Notes under the pieces: generated by a model
Seen by the model: only the letters and a program-made list of their open reading frames with translations
Databases searched by the model: none
Told to the model about the DNA's origin: nothing
Shown: in pieces, positions 44,780-52,708 of the stretch
Layout of the letters: every line of letters begins with the position of its first letter
Numbering within the stretch: the stretch's first letter is position 1
Made by a program: the position numbers and the translations under genes
Assembly (NCBI RefSeq): GCF_900104175.1
Contig: NZ_FNIX01000001.1
Location: 62,001 to 126,000, forward strand
DNA: 64,000 bases
Direction: 5' to 3'
Origin: Lentzea jiangxiensis
Lineage (GTDB): Bacteria; Actinomycetota; Actinomycetes; Mycobacteriales; Pseudonocardiaceae

Positions 44780-45035
44780 TGTGACGCTCTACGTCCTCGC
44801 ACGCCTCGGCCTCGTCGCGGTGGTGACCGGCGCGCTGCTGTTGTTCAAGGTTCCTTTGCTCCCCGCGCTGGCCGTCGGGGTCGTCGTGGCGCTGCCGGCG
44901 TCGTTGTTCCTCTTCAAGGGGTTGCGCCAGCGGGTCGCGGTGGGCCTGAACGAACACCAGGCGGCGCGCAGGGCCGAGCGGGACAAGCTGCGGTCCGAAC
45001 TGCGCGGTGACGAAGGTCCTGTCACCCAGGCATAG
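44766..45035 (+). CDS. DUF4229 membrane protein
   Basis: An 89-residue protein with two transmembrane helices (VLARLGLVAVVTGALLLF; LPALAVGVVVALPASLFLF) and a basic cytoplasmic tail LRQRVAVGLNEHQAARRAER ending in GDEGPVTQA. This matches the DUF4229 family common in actinobacteria, of unknown function. It precedes the desulfhydrase-like gene by 27 bases. Confidence 0.83.
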   Translation: MLARDVTLYVLARLGLVAVVTGALLLFKVPLLPALAVGVVVALPASLFLFKGLRQRVAVGLNEHQAARRAERDKLRSELRGDEGPVTQA

Positions 45036-45049
45036 GACGTCTGCCCGGT

Positions 45050-45055
45050 TATCGT
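45050..45055 (+). promoter_or_regulatory. -10 element for a leaderless cds1-like mRNA
   Basis: TATCGT, exactly 7 bases before the GTG at 45063. Confidence 0.55.
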
Positions 45056-45062
45056 GCGGGCT

Positions 45063-46151
45063 GTGAGTACCTCCGTTGACCGCGTTTGCAGCAGGACCAG
45101 GCACTGGGTGTGCGAGGCCGTCGGGATCATCGAGGCGGACGCGAACCGCAGCGCCGACACGCACCTGCTGCGCTACCCGCTTCCGCTCGAATGGGGCATC
45201 GACCTCTACCTGAAGGACGAGTCGACGCACCCCACGGGCTCGTTGAAGCACCGGCTCGCGCGGTCGTTGTTCCTCTACGCCATCTGCAACGGCTGGATCA
45301 CCGGCGGCACCCCCGTGATCGAGGCGTCGTCCGGGTCGACGGCGGTCTCCGAGGCGTACTTCGCGCGGCTGCTGGGGCTGCCGTTCATCGCCGTCATGCC
45401 CCGCTCGACCTCGGCCGAGAAGGTCGCGCTGATCGAACGCCAGGGCGGGAAGTGCCACTTCATCGACGAGCCGTCGGCGCTCTACGACGAGTCGCGGCGG
45501 CTGGCGGCCGAGCTCGGCGGTCACTTCATGGACCAGTTCACCCACGCCGAGCGGGCCACGGACTGGCGGGGCAACAACAACATCGCCGAGTCCATCTTCG
45601 AGCAGATGAGGCTGGAGCCCTCGCCCGAGCCCGACTGGATCGTCGTGGGCGCGGGCACGGGCGGCACGTCGGCCACCATCGGCCGGTACGTCCACTACCA
45701 GAAGCTGAACACCCGGCTGGCCGTCGTCGACCCGGAGCACTCGGTGTTCTTCGAGGCCTGGCGCGACGGCAACCGCGACCTGGTGGCCACGCGCGGCTCC
45801 GGCATCGAGGGCATCGGGCGGCCGCGGGTGGAGCCGTCGTTCATCGGCGAGGTGATCGACCGGATGATCAAGGTGCCGGACGCGTCGTCGGTCGCGACGA
45901 TCCGGTACGTGGAGGACCGGCTCGGACGGCGCGTCGGCGGCTCCACCGGCACGAACCTCTGGGGAGCGTTCCAGATCGTCGCCGAGATGCGCCAGTCCCG
46001 TACGCGCGGAAGCGTGGTCACGCTGCTGTGCGACGGCGGTGAGCGTTACGCGAACACCTATTACGACGACACATGGGTAGCCGCTCAGGGCATGCACCTC
46101 GACCCGTGCCTGGAACGGCTGGACAACTTCCACCGCACGGGGAACTGGTGA
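45063..46151 (+). CDS. cds1: PLP-dependent cysteine synthase-family protein (Cds1-like L-cysteine desulfhydrase)
   Basis: A 362-residue fold-type II PLP enzyme. The PLP lysine is Lys62 in [28 protein letters not shown] is the substrate loop; [16 protein letters not shown] is the PLP phosphate-binding glycine loop. The N-terminal [18 protein letters not shown] extension and the C-terminal [11 protein letters not shown] match Cds1 (Rv3684), which releases H2S, pyruvate and ammonia from cysteine in mycobacteria. A synthase role cannot be excluded by sequence. GTG at 45063 is fixed by a TATCGT-N7 leaderless promoter. Confidence 0.88.
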   Translation: MSTSVDRVCSRTRHWVCEAVGIIEADANRSADTHLLRYPLPLEWGIDLYLKDESTHPTGSLKHRLARSLFLYAICNGWITGGTPVIEASSGSTAVSEAYFARLLGLPFIAVMPRSTSAEKVALIERQGGKCHFIDEPSALYDESRRLAAELGGHFMDQFTHAERATDWRGNNNIAESIFEQMRLEPSPEPDWIVVGAGTGGTSATIGRYVHYQKLNTRLAVVDPEHSVFFEAWRDGNRDLVATRGSGIEGIGRPRVEPSFIGEVIDRMIKVPDASSVATIRYVEDRLGRRVGGSTGTNLWGAFQIVAEMRQSRTRGSVVTLLCDGGERYANTYYDDTWVAAQGMHLDPCLERLDNFHRTGNW

Positions 46152-46206
46152 CGAGAGCTGTGCGTCACAGCGTGACCTGAGCTTCTGAGTCCGCAGGGGG
46201 AACGCT

Positions 46207-46512
46207 GTGTCGTCGATGTACACCGACGCGGCCGAGTTGCGCGCGTACGCCGAGTACCTGCGCACCGAGGCCCAAGAGTTCGAGACGATCCGCAAGTACG
46301 TCCACGCCACGGCCTGCGACAAGGCGGGCTTCACCGGTCTGCTGACGTTGCTGCAGCCGGGCGTGGACGTCGTGCGCGCGTTGTTCGACGAGACGCTCGA
46401 CTTCGGCAAGTCGAAGCTCGAGGGCACGGCTTCCGCGGTGGACGCGACGGCGAAGACCTACGAGGACCTCGACCGGGCTCAGCGGGCGATCTTCGAGGGG
46501 ATCCTCAAGTGA
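46207..46512 (+). CDS. EspC-like type VII secretion target/partner protein
   Basis: A 101-residue all-helical protein of the WXG100/EspC size class. It reads as two helices around residues 8-30 and 65-98, with the secretion-type motif YxxxD at residues 85-89 (TYEDLDRAQR). A central hydrophobic part (LLTLLQPGVDVV) is unusual for WXG100. GGGGGAA precedes the GTG. The following effector gene overlaps its stop by four bases, consistent with a co-secreted heterodimer partner. No ESX core component (EccC, EccD) lies in the window, so it must use a machine encoded elsewhere. Confidence 0.8.
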   Translation: MSSMYTDAAELRAYAEYLRTEAQEFETIRKYVHATACDKAGFTGLLTLLQPGVDVVRALFDETLDFGKSKLEGTASAVDATAKTYEDLDRAQRAIFEGILK

Positions 46513-49500
46513 CCACCGCGAGCTACCAGTCCGTGCGCCCGGTCGCGGCCTCCCTCAAGCAGCCCGAGGTCGACCGGGCGTCGCTCAACGACGTCCTGCA
46601 GGAGCAGGGCTGGGGCGTCCAGGCCGTCAACTGGGTGTTCGAGGCGGTGACCGGCGAGAGCCTGGTCGCCACGATCATCACGCCGATCACCGGCGACTGG
46701 TCGAAGATCCGCGCCGACGGCGACGCGTGGCGCATGGTCGGCAACGCCATGAACGACGTCTCGTACAACCTCACCGACGCGGTGGGCAAGGTGCGCGACC
46801 ACTGGGACGGCGACGCGGCCCGTGCCCACGAGAAGTACATCGCGCTCGGCTGGAAGGCCGGCCTGCTCGCGGAGATGGGCGTCGCCCAGCTGATCGCGAA
46901 GGGCTTCGACACCGTCGCGTCCGGGGCCGAGGCGCTCGGCAAGCAGGCCGCGCGCCTGCTCGACTACCTCGTCAACAAGCTGCTCGAGGCCGCCGCCACC
47001 GTCTGGATCCCGGTCGGCGGTTGGATCAAGGCCGCCGAGATGGTCTGGAACGCGTACCAGATCTACCGGCGCGTCATGGACATCATCGAGACGGTCCAGA
47101 AGCTTATCGCCGACGTGAAGGCGCTCTTCGACGCCGTCGGCCGCGTCTTCTCCGCGATCGGCAAGCTGAAGGACGCCGACTCCCTCGCCGAGGCCATGAA
47201 CGCCACCCAGGAGGTGGCCGAGGCCGGGCGCGACGTCCGCAACTCGATCAACGACATCCGCGACGACATGACGGCCATCAAGGACTCCGCGACCGAGATC
47301 GTGGACCGCGGCCAGGACATCGGCACGAAGGTCCGCGAGGTCACCGCACCCCCCGGCGCCTCCGACGCCGAGGGCACCAAGCCCGCCGCCGTCTCGTCCG
47401 CCGCTCCCGGTGGCGCGCCCGTCGCGCCGCCGCCCGCCGTGCAGGGCGGCTCGGACGCTCCGGCCACCCACGCCGCCGCTGCCGGCGGTCCCGCCGTCGC
47501 CGCGCCGCCGTCGACGGGCGGTGGTTCCGGCGGGGCACCCGTCGGTGCCGGTGGGCACGGCGGCTCGGGTGGCGGTCCGGTGAGCGGCCCGCCGACCGCG
47601 CGTCCCGGCACTGCCACCCACGTGGCCGGTGCCGCTCCCGCGGCGGCCCCGCCCACGTCGTCGCACCAGACGCCGATGGCCGGCGCGATGCCGATGGGCG
47701 CCCCGATGGCGCCCGGCGCCGGTGGTGGCGACCAGACGAGGAGCTCCGGTTCGCGTCCGGGCGCGGGCGGAGTGCCGGCGTTCCCGAGCGCGGGCGCGCC
47801 CAGGCCGACCGGCCTGCCGACGCCTCCCGGACAGGGCTCCGGCCTGCCGACGCCGCCGGGAATCCCCGCCCAGGGGAGCTCGCCCGCCGGCACGCGTCCC
47901 GGCGGCCTGCCCACGCCGCCGTCCGGTCCCCCGAACCCGGGCAGCCAGTCCGGCGCGCACCCGTCGGGCACCGGTGGCACGCATCCCACCCCGCCGAACC
48001 CCGGCTCGCACCCGGCCCCCGGTTCGGGTCTGCCCACGCCGCCGAACTCCGGTGGGCACCAGGCCCCCGGTACGGGCAGCGGCCTGCCGACGCCGCCGAA
48101 CTCGGGCTCGCACCCGTCGCCCGGCTCGCACCCGGCCCCCGGTTCGGGTCTGCCCACGCCGCCGAACTCCGGTGGGCACCAGGCCCCCGGTACGGGCAGC
48201 GGCCTGCCGACGCCGCCGAACTCGGGCTCGCACCCGTCGCCCGGCTCCGGCCTGCCCACGCCTCCCGACCACCCGAGCGCGAGCTCCGGAACGGCGACCG
48301 CCCCGGCCCCGAGCACGGGCGGCGGTCTGCCCTCGCCTCCCGGACACCCGAGCCCGAGCACGGACCACTCGGCCCCGTCCGGCACCACGCCGCACGACAA
48401 CGGCACCAAGCCCCACGACACGACGCCGTCCGACGGTGGCACGCGCCCGCACGACCCGACCCCGGCCGACCAGTCGGGTCCGCGTCCGCACGACACCGAC
48501 ACCAAGACCCACGACGGCGACCCCAAGCCGCACGACACCGACACCCGTCCCGACGACGGCAAGCCCCACGACACCGGCACCAGCGGTGCCGAGGACGCGA
48601 AGCCGCACGACCCCACCCCGGCCACCGACCCGACCCCGCCGGCCGACCGCGACCCCGACACCAGGCCGTCCGACGAGGCCACCACGGGCAACAACGGCGA
48701 CGGCGACGGGAGCGGCACCCCGCCGCCCGCCGGCCCCGACCTCAAGGGCCACTTCGACGCGGCGGCGATGGCCGCGCAGGGCCAGGGCTACCAGCACCAG
48801 CTGGAGCAGATCCTGCCCAACCAGGCCGACCGCGACCGCTACGTCGAGCTGAGCCAGAAGCTGTCCACCGACCTCAGCGCGGACGAGGCCCAGCACGTCG
48901 CCGACGTCCGCAACCAGATCAAGGTCGACACCGGCGACATCGTCACCAAGGCGCTCAGCCCGAGCGCGGTCAGCACCTACCTGCCCGACCAGCCGCACGC
49001 CCCGGGCAGCAAGGGGGAGACCTGGCAGAACCAGATGGCGGGCTCCGTCGCCCGCGGCCAGGACGTGGTCGACGTCAACACCCCGCAGGGCCTGCGGGAC
49101 GGCCTCGCCCTCGACGACAAGGGCAAGGGCTGGACGCCGATCCCCGAGGGCGCGCCGTCGGCGATGCAGCTGCGGTACGAGCTGACCGACCAGAACGCCG
49201 GCGCGCACAACGTGCCGTTCGGCGGGCCGAAGATGGACACGCCGGACTTCACGCAGCCCGGGCCGTACCCGGAGGGCCACTACCAGTCGCCGCAGGAGAA
49301 GGCGCACTACGAGGCGTCGCAGAAGCAGATGGCGGCGGCCGGTGGCAGCGCGAAGGTCTACGACGGCTACGACCCGTTCACCGGTACGGGCTCCACGATG
49401 GGCGGCATGCCGGAGTGGCGCGTCGACGCCGGCACACCGTTGCCCGATCGTGCCGAGATCTGGCAGGTGAACGACGACGGCTCTGAGAAACTGCACGCCG

Positions 49501-49535
49501 TGTACGACCGCAAGTTCGGCTGGACGAAGCTCTGA
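46509..49535 (+). CDS. Large modular type VII secretion effector (putative polymorphic toxin)
   Basis: A 1008-residue protein in three parts. Residues 1-285 are helical with a WXG-type motif (HWDGDAARAHEKY, Trp99-Gly101) and an amphipathic IPVGGWIKAAEMVWNAYQ stretch. Residues about 285-740 are Pro/Gly/Ser/Thr/His/Asp-rich with GLPTPP repeats, including an exact 120-bp tandem duplication. Residues 744-1008 are a folded C-terminal domain with ARGQD (848-852), PFGGP (903-907), PFTGTG (956-961), and a terminal AEIWQVNDDGSEKL / FGWTKL. I cannot name this domain or its activity. The architecture (WXG-like head, variable linker, C-terminal domain, small gene following) is that of secreted polymorphic toxins. 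Confidence 0.85.
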   Translation: MTTASYQSVRPVAASLKQPEVDRASLNDVLQEQGWGVQAVNWVFEAVTGESLVATIITPITGDWSKIRADGDAWRMVGNAMNDVSYNLTDAVGKVRDHWDGDAARAHEKYIALGWKAGLLAEMGVAQLIAKGFDTVASGAEALGKQAARLLDYLVNKLLEAAATVWIPVGGWIKAAEMVWNAYQIYRRVMDIIETVQKLIADVKALFDAVGRVFSAIGKLKDADSLAEAMNATQEVAEAGRDVRNSINDIRDDMTAIKDSATEIVDRGQDIGTKVREVTAPPGASDAEGTKPAAVSSAAPGGAPVAPPPAVQGGSDAPATHAAAAGGPAVAAPPSTGGGSGGAPVGAGGHGGSGGGPVSGPPTARPGTATHVAGAAPAAAPPTSSHQTPMAGAMPMGAPMAPGAGGGDQTRSSGSRPGAGGVPAFPSAGAPRPTGLPTPPGQGSGLPTPPGIPAQGSSPAGTRPGGLPTPPSGPPNPGSQSGAHPSGTGGTHPTPPNPGSHPAPGSGLPTPPNSGGHQAPGTGSGLPTPPNSGSHPSPGSHPAPGSGLPTPPNSGGHQAPGTGSGLPTPPNSGSHPSPGSGLPTPPDHPSASSGTATAPAPSTGGGLPSPPGHPSPSTDHSAPSGTTPHDNGTKPHDTTPSDGGTRPHDPTPADQSGPRPHDTDTKTHDGDPKPHDTDTRPDDGKPHDTGTSGAEDAKPHDPTPATDPTPPADRDPDTRPSDEATTGNNGDGDGSGTPPPAGPDLKGHFDAAAMAAQGQGYQHQLEQILPNQADRDRYVELSQKLSTDLSADEAQHVADVRNQIKVDTGDIVTKALSPSAVSTYLPDQPHAPGSKGETWQNQMAGSVARGQDVVDVNTPQGLRDGLALDDKGKGWTPIPEGAPSAMQLRYELTDQNAGAHNVPFGGPKMDTPDFTQPGPYPEGHYQSPQEKAHYEASQKQMAAAGGSAKVYDGYDPFTGTGSTMGGMPEWRVDAGTPLPDRAEIWQVNDDGSEKLHAVYDRKFGWTKL
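48000..48247 (+). repeat. Exact 120-bp tandem duplication within the effector linker
   Basis: Bases 48001-48120 and 48121-48240 are identical at every position, including synonymous sites; the match extends by one base to the left and seven to the right. It encodes two copies of a 40-residue unit with GLPTPPNS and GSHP motifs (residues about 498-577). The identity indicates a recent duplication or ongoing homogenisation. Confidence 0.95.
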
Positions 49536-49954
49536 TGACCCAGTACTCCCAGGAGATGGCCGAGTACCGGGGCGAGGTGTACTTCGCCGGCGCCGAGGAC
49601 GCCGACCACGTCTGGATCCGCAAGGTCCCGGGCGTGGCGTACGTCCACGCCGAGGGCTTCCAGACGTACGGCAACCGCGAGTTCAAGACGGTCGCGGTCA
49701 CCGAGCTCGACGCCTGGTACCGCGAGACCTGCACGGCGACGTGGCGCGGGCAGCCGTTCAACGTCGTCGTCGTCCACGACGGCAAGGCCGAGGCGGGGTA
49801 CGCGGGCGGCGAGTACGGCTGGGCGGCGGACAACGGCCTCGAAGGTGACCAGTACAACGGCTACCGGGCCACGCTCGACGTCGGCGAGCTCGCGGACGTG
49901 CAGGTCGACCGCACCGACTTCCTGGCGCGGTGGAAGGAGAAGAACCCGGGATGA
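49535..49954 (+). CDS. Putative immunity protein for the upstream effector
   Basis: A 139-residue soluble protein with alternating strands (YRGEVYFAGAEDADHVWIRK; TATWRGQPFNVVVVHDGKAE). Its second half resembles residues about 257-310 of the next protein (RGQPFNVVVVHDGKA against RGAEFEIVGVLGDQA), so it shares a domain with it. It overlaps the effector stop (TGATG) and the next ATG (ATGA). Size, acidic character and position directly after the toxin-like gene are the basis for the immunity proposal; no known immunity family was recognised. Confidence 0.72.
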   Translation: MTQYSQEMAEYRGEVYFAGAEDADHVWIRKVPGVAYVHAEGFQTYGNREFKTVAVTELDAWYRETCTATWRGQPFNVVVVHDGKAEAGYAGGEYGWAADNGLEGDQYNGYRATLDVGELADVQVDRTDFLARWKEKNPG

Positions 49955-50934
49955 GCACCCCTCAGGCCGTGCGCAAGGCGGCCGGCATCGGGCCGGAGAC
50001 GATCCTGCAGAAGATCGTCCACCCGGCGATAGCGCAGCTCTACCTGGGCAACGTCGTCGTGACGGGCAAGTTCGAGCCGCACCGCGCGGCCGGGTTCGTG
50101 ACGCGCGGGCAGGACTTCCCGCAGGGCACGTCCGAGCAGTTCGCCGAGGCGTTCGGCGTCGACAAGGTCGCGGACTGGCCGCGGGGAACCCAGTACCTGC
50201 TGCGCTTCCTGGCGCACACCGCGGAGCTGTTCGACACGAGCTTCGGCGGCCCGACGCTCGAGGGCGCGCGGAAGATGGGCACCTCGCGCGTCTACCCGGC
50301 CCCGTTCACCGGCACCGGGTACACGCCGAGCGCGAACCCGATCCCCGAGTACGTCATGGAGCTCGCCGAGCTCCCGGCGGGCACGGAGCTGTGGCGCTTC
50401 GAACCGGACGGCACCGGCCGCAGCGTCGGCAAGTACCTGAACCGCCAGGTCGGCTGGATCCCCACGGGTGACGTCGGTTTCGGGCCCGCGAGGTTCTGGC
50501 AGGCACCCGTCCCGCACCGGCCCACCGTCCGCCGTGGACTGATCGGCCGGTACCGCGGCCAGGACTTCGACGTCGACTTCGGACCGGCGCCCGGTTCCGT
50601 CCTGCTGCACCCGCTCGCCGGGCAGCCCGCGCCGCAGGACTTCACCGTCGAGCACGGCGCCGCGTTCCTCGAGGTGCCCGACGCGCTCGTCGAGGACCTC
50701 CAGCTGGCCCGCACGGTCTGCACGTACCGGGGCGCGGAGTTCGAGATCGTCGGTGTGCTGGGCGACCAGGCCGTGCTGCACTTCCTCGGCGAGAACCACG
50801 AGGTCGCCCAGGAGCTCGGCTTGTCCGAAGTGGACTTCCGGCAGTGGCGCACGGTCGCGCGGCGCGACGAGGTGAGCGACATCCGCGGGGACGCGAGGCC
50901 GGTCCAGCGGGGTCTCTTCGCGAGGGAGAACTGA
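49951..50934 (+). CDS. Two-domain protein: effector C-terminal-like domain joined to immunity-like domain
   Basis: A 327-residue protein. Residues about 18-173 align with the last 200 residues of the large effector: TRGQD (51-55), SFGGP (97-101), PFTGTG (118-123), IPEY (131-134), ELWRFEPDGTG and VGW (167-169) correspond in order to the effector's ARGQD, PFGGP, PFTGTG, MPEW, EIWQVNDDGSE and FGW. Residues about 195-327 contain two RGxxF repeats (YRGQDFDVDF, YRGAEFEIVG) like those in the putative immunity protein. No signal peptide or WXG head is present, so it probably stays in the cytoplasm. It may be a decoy or second immunity factor; this is inference. Confidence 0.8.
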   Translation: MSTPQAVRKAAGIGPETILQKIVHPAIAQLYLGNVVVTGKFEPHRAAGFVTRGQDFPQGTSEQFAEAFGVDKVADWPRGTQYLLRFLAHTAELFDTSFGGPTLEGARKMGTSRVYPAPFTGTGYTPSANPIPEYVMELAELPAGTELWRFEPDGTGRSVGKYLNRQVGWIPTGDVGFGPARFWQAPVPHRPTVRRGLIGRYRGQDFDVDFGPAPGSVLLHPLAGQPAPQDFTVEHGAAFLEVPDALVEDLQLARTVCTYRGAEFEIVGVLGDQAVLHFLGENHEVAQELGLSEVDFRQWRTVARRDEVSDIRGDARPVQRGLFAREN

Positions 50935-50935
50935 G

Positions 50936-51388
50936 ATGACCACGCCGAACGACAGCTGGAAGTCGCCGGAGCTGCGCGCCGCCGAGGCGCAGGTCGACGC
51001 GCGCTTCAAGGAGGCGCAGGACCTCGCGAACCGCCTCAAGGACACGCCGCTGCCGCCCGTGCCGCCGGTCGACTACAAGGCGATCGCGCAGCAGGTCGAG
51101 CGGGCCGCGCAGGAACGCGACGCGCCCGAGCAGCTCAAGGCGTTGAAGCGCAAGGTCGACGCGGGCGAGTTCACGTGGGAGGACGTCGTCTCCGGCAAGG
51201 CGGCGCAGGACCCCGACGTGCAGGCCATGCAGCAGGAGAACGTCAGGAAGATGAAGCAGGCGTTCCAGATGCTGCAGGAGGGCCTGACGCCGGAAGAGAT
51301 CATGAACGCCCAGGACCCGCGCAGGAACCGCGGCGGTGACGACGGCGACGAGAACGCGCCCGACATCTTCGCGGAGGACAAGTGGTGA
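50936..51388 (+). CDS. Small helical protein of the effector module (paralog A)
   Basis: A 150-residue charged, mostly helical protein. It contains FTWEDVVSGKAAQDPDVQAM and a helical MKQAFQMLQEGLTPEEIMNA, and ends in an acidic tail with AEDKW. The W-x-x-V-x-S/T-G-x-A-x-x-D-P-x-V pattern and the terminal Glu-Asp-x-Trp are shared with the next gene. It starts one base after the preceding stop and its own stop overlaps the next ATG. No known family recognised; a secretion-chaperone or accessory role is only a guess. Confidence 0.75.
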   Translation: MTTPNDSWKSPELRAAEAQVDARFKEAQDLANRLKDTPLPPVPPVDYKAIAQQVERAAQERDAPEQLKALKRKVDAGEFTWEDVVSGKAAQDPDVQAMQQENVRKMKQAFQMLQEGLTPEEIMNAQDPRRNRGGDDGDENAPDIFAEDKW

Positions 51389-51789
51389 TGACGGCCTGGC
51401 GGACACCGGACATCCTCGCGGCGGAGGACTTCCTCACGAACGCCGTCGCCGAGGCGGACCGCGCGATGCGGACCGCCCAGCAGGGTCTCAGGGGCAGGGA
51501 ACCGTCCACTGAGGACATCCGCAGGGTGATGCAGTTCGCGAAGTCCAGCGAGGCCTCACCGGCGATGCGGCAGCTCGCGGACCGCATCGCGCGGGGCGCC
51601 GGGCTGAGCTGGCGTCAGGTGCTCACCGGCGAGGCGGGCCACGACCCGCTGGTGCGCCAGGCGCTCGAAGCCGACCGGGCCCGGCTCGACGAGCTGATCA
51701 AGGGCGAGACCGCCCCTCCGCCGCCTCCCCGCAGGCCCGCGCGCACCGACGACGACGAGCCCGTGCAGTTCACCGAGGACGCCTGGTGA
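51388..51789 (+). CDS. Small helical protein of the effector module (paralog B)
   Basis: A 133-residue helical protein beginning MTAWRTPDILAAEDFLTNAV. LSWRQVLTGEAGHDPLVRQA matches the segment in paralog A, and the end TEDAW matches AEDKW. A Pro-run (APPPPPRRP) precedes the acidic tail. ATG at 51388 overlaps the previous stop (TGATG); a GTG six bases earlier is possible. The stop directly abuts that of the convergent menA gene, marking the edge of the effector module. Confidence 0.75.
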   Translation: MTAWRTPDILAAEDFLTNAVAEADRAMRTAQQGLRGREPSTEDIRRVMQFAKSSEASPAMRQLADRIARGAGLSWRQVLTGEAGHDPLVRQALEADRARLDELIKGETAPPPPPRRPARTDDDEPVQFTEDAW

Positions 51790-52662
51790 TCAGTCCAGGA
51801 CGAGGGCGACGCTGACCAGCACGGCCCAGGCCAGCATGGCGATCCCGGTGAACTGCAGCACCGGGATCAGGTCCTTGCCACCGCGCCCGGCGGCCACCCG
51901 GCGCACGGCGGGCAGCAGGATCGGCGCCGCGAGGAACCCGAGCAGCGCGTACGGCACCCGCACGACCATGCCCAGCGCGATCAGGAACGGCACCACGACC
52001 AGCGCCAGGTAGAGGCGGCGGGTGTCCTTGTCGCCCAGCACCACGGCCACCGTGCGCTTGCCCGACACGGCGTCCGTCGGGATGTCGCGCAGGTTGTTGG
52101 CCACCAGCACCGCGGCTGAGATCGCTCCCATCGCGATGGACGCCCCGATGCCGATGCCGGTGATCTCACCGGTCTGCACGTACAGCGTGCCCAGCACCGC
52201 GGCCGGGCCGAAGAAGAGGAACACCGCGATCTCGCCGAGGCCCGCGTAGCCGTACGGACGCTTGCCGCCCGTGTAGAACCACGCCCCGAGAACGCACACG
52301 GCACCGAACGCGAGCAGCCACCAGTAGCCGGACAACGCCACCAGCGCGAGCCCGGCCACCGCGCCGAGACCGAGCGAGATGAACGCGGCCAGCCGCACCT
52401 TCGCGGGCTCGGCCGCACCCGAGCCGGTCAGGCGGAACGGTCCCACCCGGTTGTCGTCCGTGCCGCGGATGCCGTCCGAGTAGTCGTTGGCGTAGTTCAC
52501 ACCGATCTGGAACGCCACCGACACGACCAGCGCGAGCACGGTGTAGAGCGCGTTGAACTCGTCGATGTGGTGCGCCGCGGCCGCGCCCACGACCACGGGC
52601 GCGATCGAGTTCGGCAGCGTGCGCGGGCGGGTCCCCTGGACCCACTGGACGACTGAGGCCAT
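51790..52662 (-). CDS. menA: 1,4-dihydroxy-2-naphthoate polyprenyltransferase
   Basis: A 290-residue UbiA-family membrane prenyltransferase making demethylmenaquinone from DHNA and a polyprenyl diphosphate. The first Asp-rich site is NYANDYSDGIRGTDD, the second NNLRDIPTDAVSGKRT; about eight to nine helices are present. The ATG at 52662 has GGAGG 8 bases upstream; an ATG at 52680 is also in frame. It is transcribed away from the other men genes by a separate unit, with a secreted-protein gene upstream. Confidence 0.96.
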   Translation of the reverse strand: MASVVQWVQGTRPRTLPNSIAPVVVGAAAAHHIDEFNALYTVLALVVSVAFQIGVNYANDYSDGIRGTDDNRVGPFRLTGSGAAEPAKVRLAAFISLGLGAVAGLALVALSGYWWLLAFGAVCVLGAWFYTGGKRPYGYAGLGEIAVFLFFGPAAVLGTLYVQTGEITGIGIGASIAMGAISAAVLVANNLRDIPTDAVSGKRTVAVVLGDKDTRRLYLALVVVPFLIALGMVVRVPYALLGFLAAPILLPAVRRVAAGRGGKDLIPVLQFTGIAMLAWAVLVSVALVLD

Positions 52663-52708
52663 GCCTCCATCCTCCGTCATGGTCGCTGAGGACCCGCCAA
52701 CGGGCCTA

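Noticed and set aside
48000-48247. Repeat region considered as CRISPR or mobile-element sequence
   Set aside because: The unit is 120 bases without spacers, in frame in a coding linker; it is a coding tandem duplication.
46727-49486. 919-codon frame on the plus strand inside the effector gene
   Set aside because: It is the +1/+2 shadow of the effector frame, Arg-rich without domains; the true frame carries the WXG-type head and the C-terminal domain.
46479-49496. Open frame of about 1000 codons antisense to the large effector, and another of 560 codons at 47063-48745
   Set aside because: Both are high-G+C shadows of the effector gene with Arg/Val/Leu-biased low-complexity sequence, no start signals and no recognisable domain.
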